Origin: Clostridium sp. UBA6758 | Lineage (GTDB): Bacteria; Bacillota; Clostridia; Clostridiales; Clostridiaceae | DNA length: 6,080 bases | NCBI GenBank assembly: GCA_002453475.1 | Contig: DKGY01000098.1 | Location: 29,291-35,370, forward strand | Direction of reading: 5' to 3' | In this document: piece by piece, positions 5,600 to 6,080 of the stretch | How positions within the stretch are numbered: the stretch's first letter is position 1 | Layout of the letters: each line of letters begins with the position of its first letter | Notes under the pieces: model-generated | Told to the model about the DNA's origin: nothing | Database searches by the model: none | What the model saw: only the letters and a program-made list of their open reading frames with translations | Program-made: the position numbers and the translations under genes

Positions 5600-6079
5600 T
5601 TAGAAGAACATACCAAAGGCTATACTTGCTAATATCAGCATTATTCCTCCGCCAAGACGAGAAGAAATTTGTGCAAAGGACATTAAATCCATACGTTTTG
5701 CTGCTGTAAGAACGGCAACGTCTCCTGAACCTCCACGGTTTGCCATGCATAATCCAGCAGAAATTGCTGTTTCTATTGGGTAGAATCCTACTAACCAACC
5801 TACAAGTGCTGATCCAATGATTGCCCCTAAAACTATTAAACCTGCTATAACAACATTAGCTACATTGAATGCTGCTATAAGTTCTCCAAGATCTGTCATA
5901 GCTATACCAACTCCAACCATTACTACTAGTAAGAATTGTTTTGAGAAGAATCCTTGAAGCTTTTTAGCTCCTTCTTTTAATTCTAATGGAATTATATTAG
6001 CTACATTAGCTATGGCTACTAGAATAACCATCCAAGCAAATCTATGAATATCAATTTTAACATTTATTCCCATCAGCGT
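5600..6079 (-). CDS. C-terminal part of a 2-hydroxycarboxylate transporter (CitS/MaeN family), probably citrate symporter
   Basis: The frame is open to the right edge, so the real start lies outside the window. The ATG at 6073-6071 is only an internal methionine. The 159 visible residues are about the last third of a 2HCT-family secondary transporter (usually about 440 residues). Several hydrophobic spans are seen, followed by the family signature GLCMANRGGSGDVAVLTAAKRMDLMSFAQISSRLGGG, given here in pieces: GLCMANRGGSGD holds the second GGxG re-entrant loop, and AQISSRLGGG carries the conserved arginine linked to substrate binding in CitS. The family exchanges or symports citrate, malate or related acids with Na+ or H+. 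The sequence shown does not fix the substrate; the neighbouring citC and citXG make citrate the best guess (citS or citP-like). A strong terminator follows the TAA stop. Confidence 0.88.
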   Translation of the reverse strand, partial: TLMGINVKIDIHRFAWMVILVAIANVANIIPLELKEGAKKLQGFFSKQFLLVVMVGVGIAMTDLGELIAAFNVANVVIAGLIVLGAIIGSALVGWLVGFYPIETAISAGLCMANRGGSGDVAVLTAAKRMDLMSFAQISSRLGGGIMLILASIAFGMFF

Positions 6080-6080
6080 G

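Noticed and set aside
5538..5798. 86-codon minus-strand frame overlapping the transporter end and terminator
   Set aside because: It is out of frame with the clearly conserved transporter signature, and its translation (Arg/Ser/Trp-rich) runs through the terminator hairpin.

Overview
The window is visibly AT-rich, and every gene lies on the minus strand, so biological order runs from high to low coordinates. Base composition, Shine-Dalgarno strength and gene content (2-hydroxycarboxylate transporter, citrate lyase maturation genes, NAD-linked [FeFe]-hydrogenase genes) point to an anaerobic fermentative Firmicute, most likely a Clostridium or close relative. Species cannot be fixed from this sequence alone.

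Citrate half (about 6080 to 2693). The end of a 2-hydroxycarboxylate (CitS/MaeN family) symporter enters from the right edge and stops at 5600. A perfect 19-bp hairpin terminator follows. Next come a 67-residue single-span membrane protein of unknown function, citC (citrate lyase ligase) and a citX-citG fusion. CitG makes the phosphoribosyl-dephospho-CoA precursor, CitX attaches it to the acyl carrier subunit of citrate lyase, and CitC acetylates it. Together these convert apo-citrate lyase into active enzyme. The lyase subunits citD, citE and citF are not in the window.

Hydrogenase half (2692 to 1). A 239-bp AT-rich intergenic region carries candidate promoter elements and a good match to a Rex (NADH/NAD+ sensor) operator. 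It is followed by a tightly packed hydC-hydB-hydA series encoding the NuoE-like subunit, the NuoF-like flavoprotein subunit and the first 32 codons of the presumed catalytic subunit. These would form an NAD(H)-linked, probably electron-bifurcating, hydrogenase. The two halves fit one metabolism: citrate cleavage feeds oxaloacetate and pyruvate oxidation, which yield reduced ferredoxin and NADH, and the hydrogenase could discharge both as H2. That link is inference.

The most striking feature is an in-frame amber codon (TAG, 329-331) in hydB. The same frame stays open for 75 more codons and encodes an intact two-cluster [4Fe-4S] ferredoxin domain, with the normal TAA stop at 101-103. The hydB product is therefore either truncated by a nonsense mutation, completed by suppression or recoding, or the stop is a sequence error.
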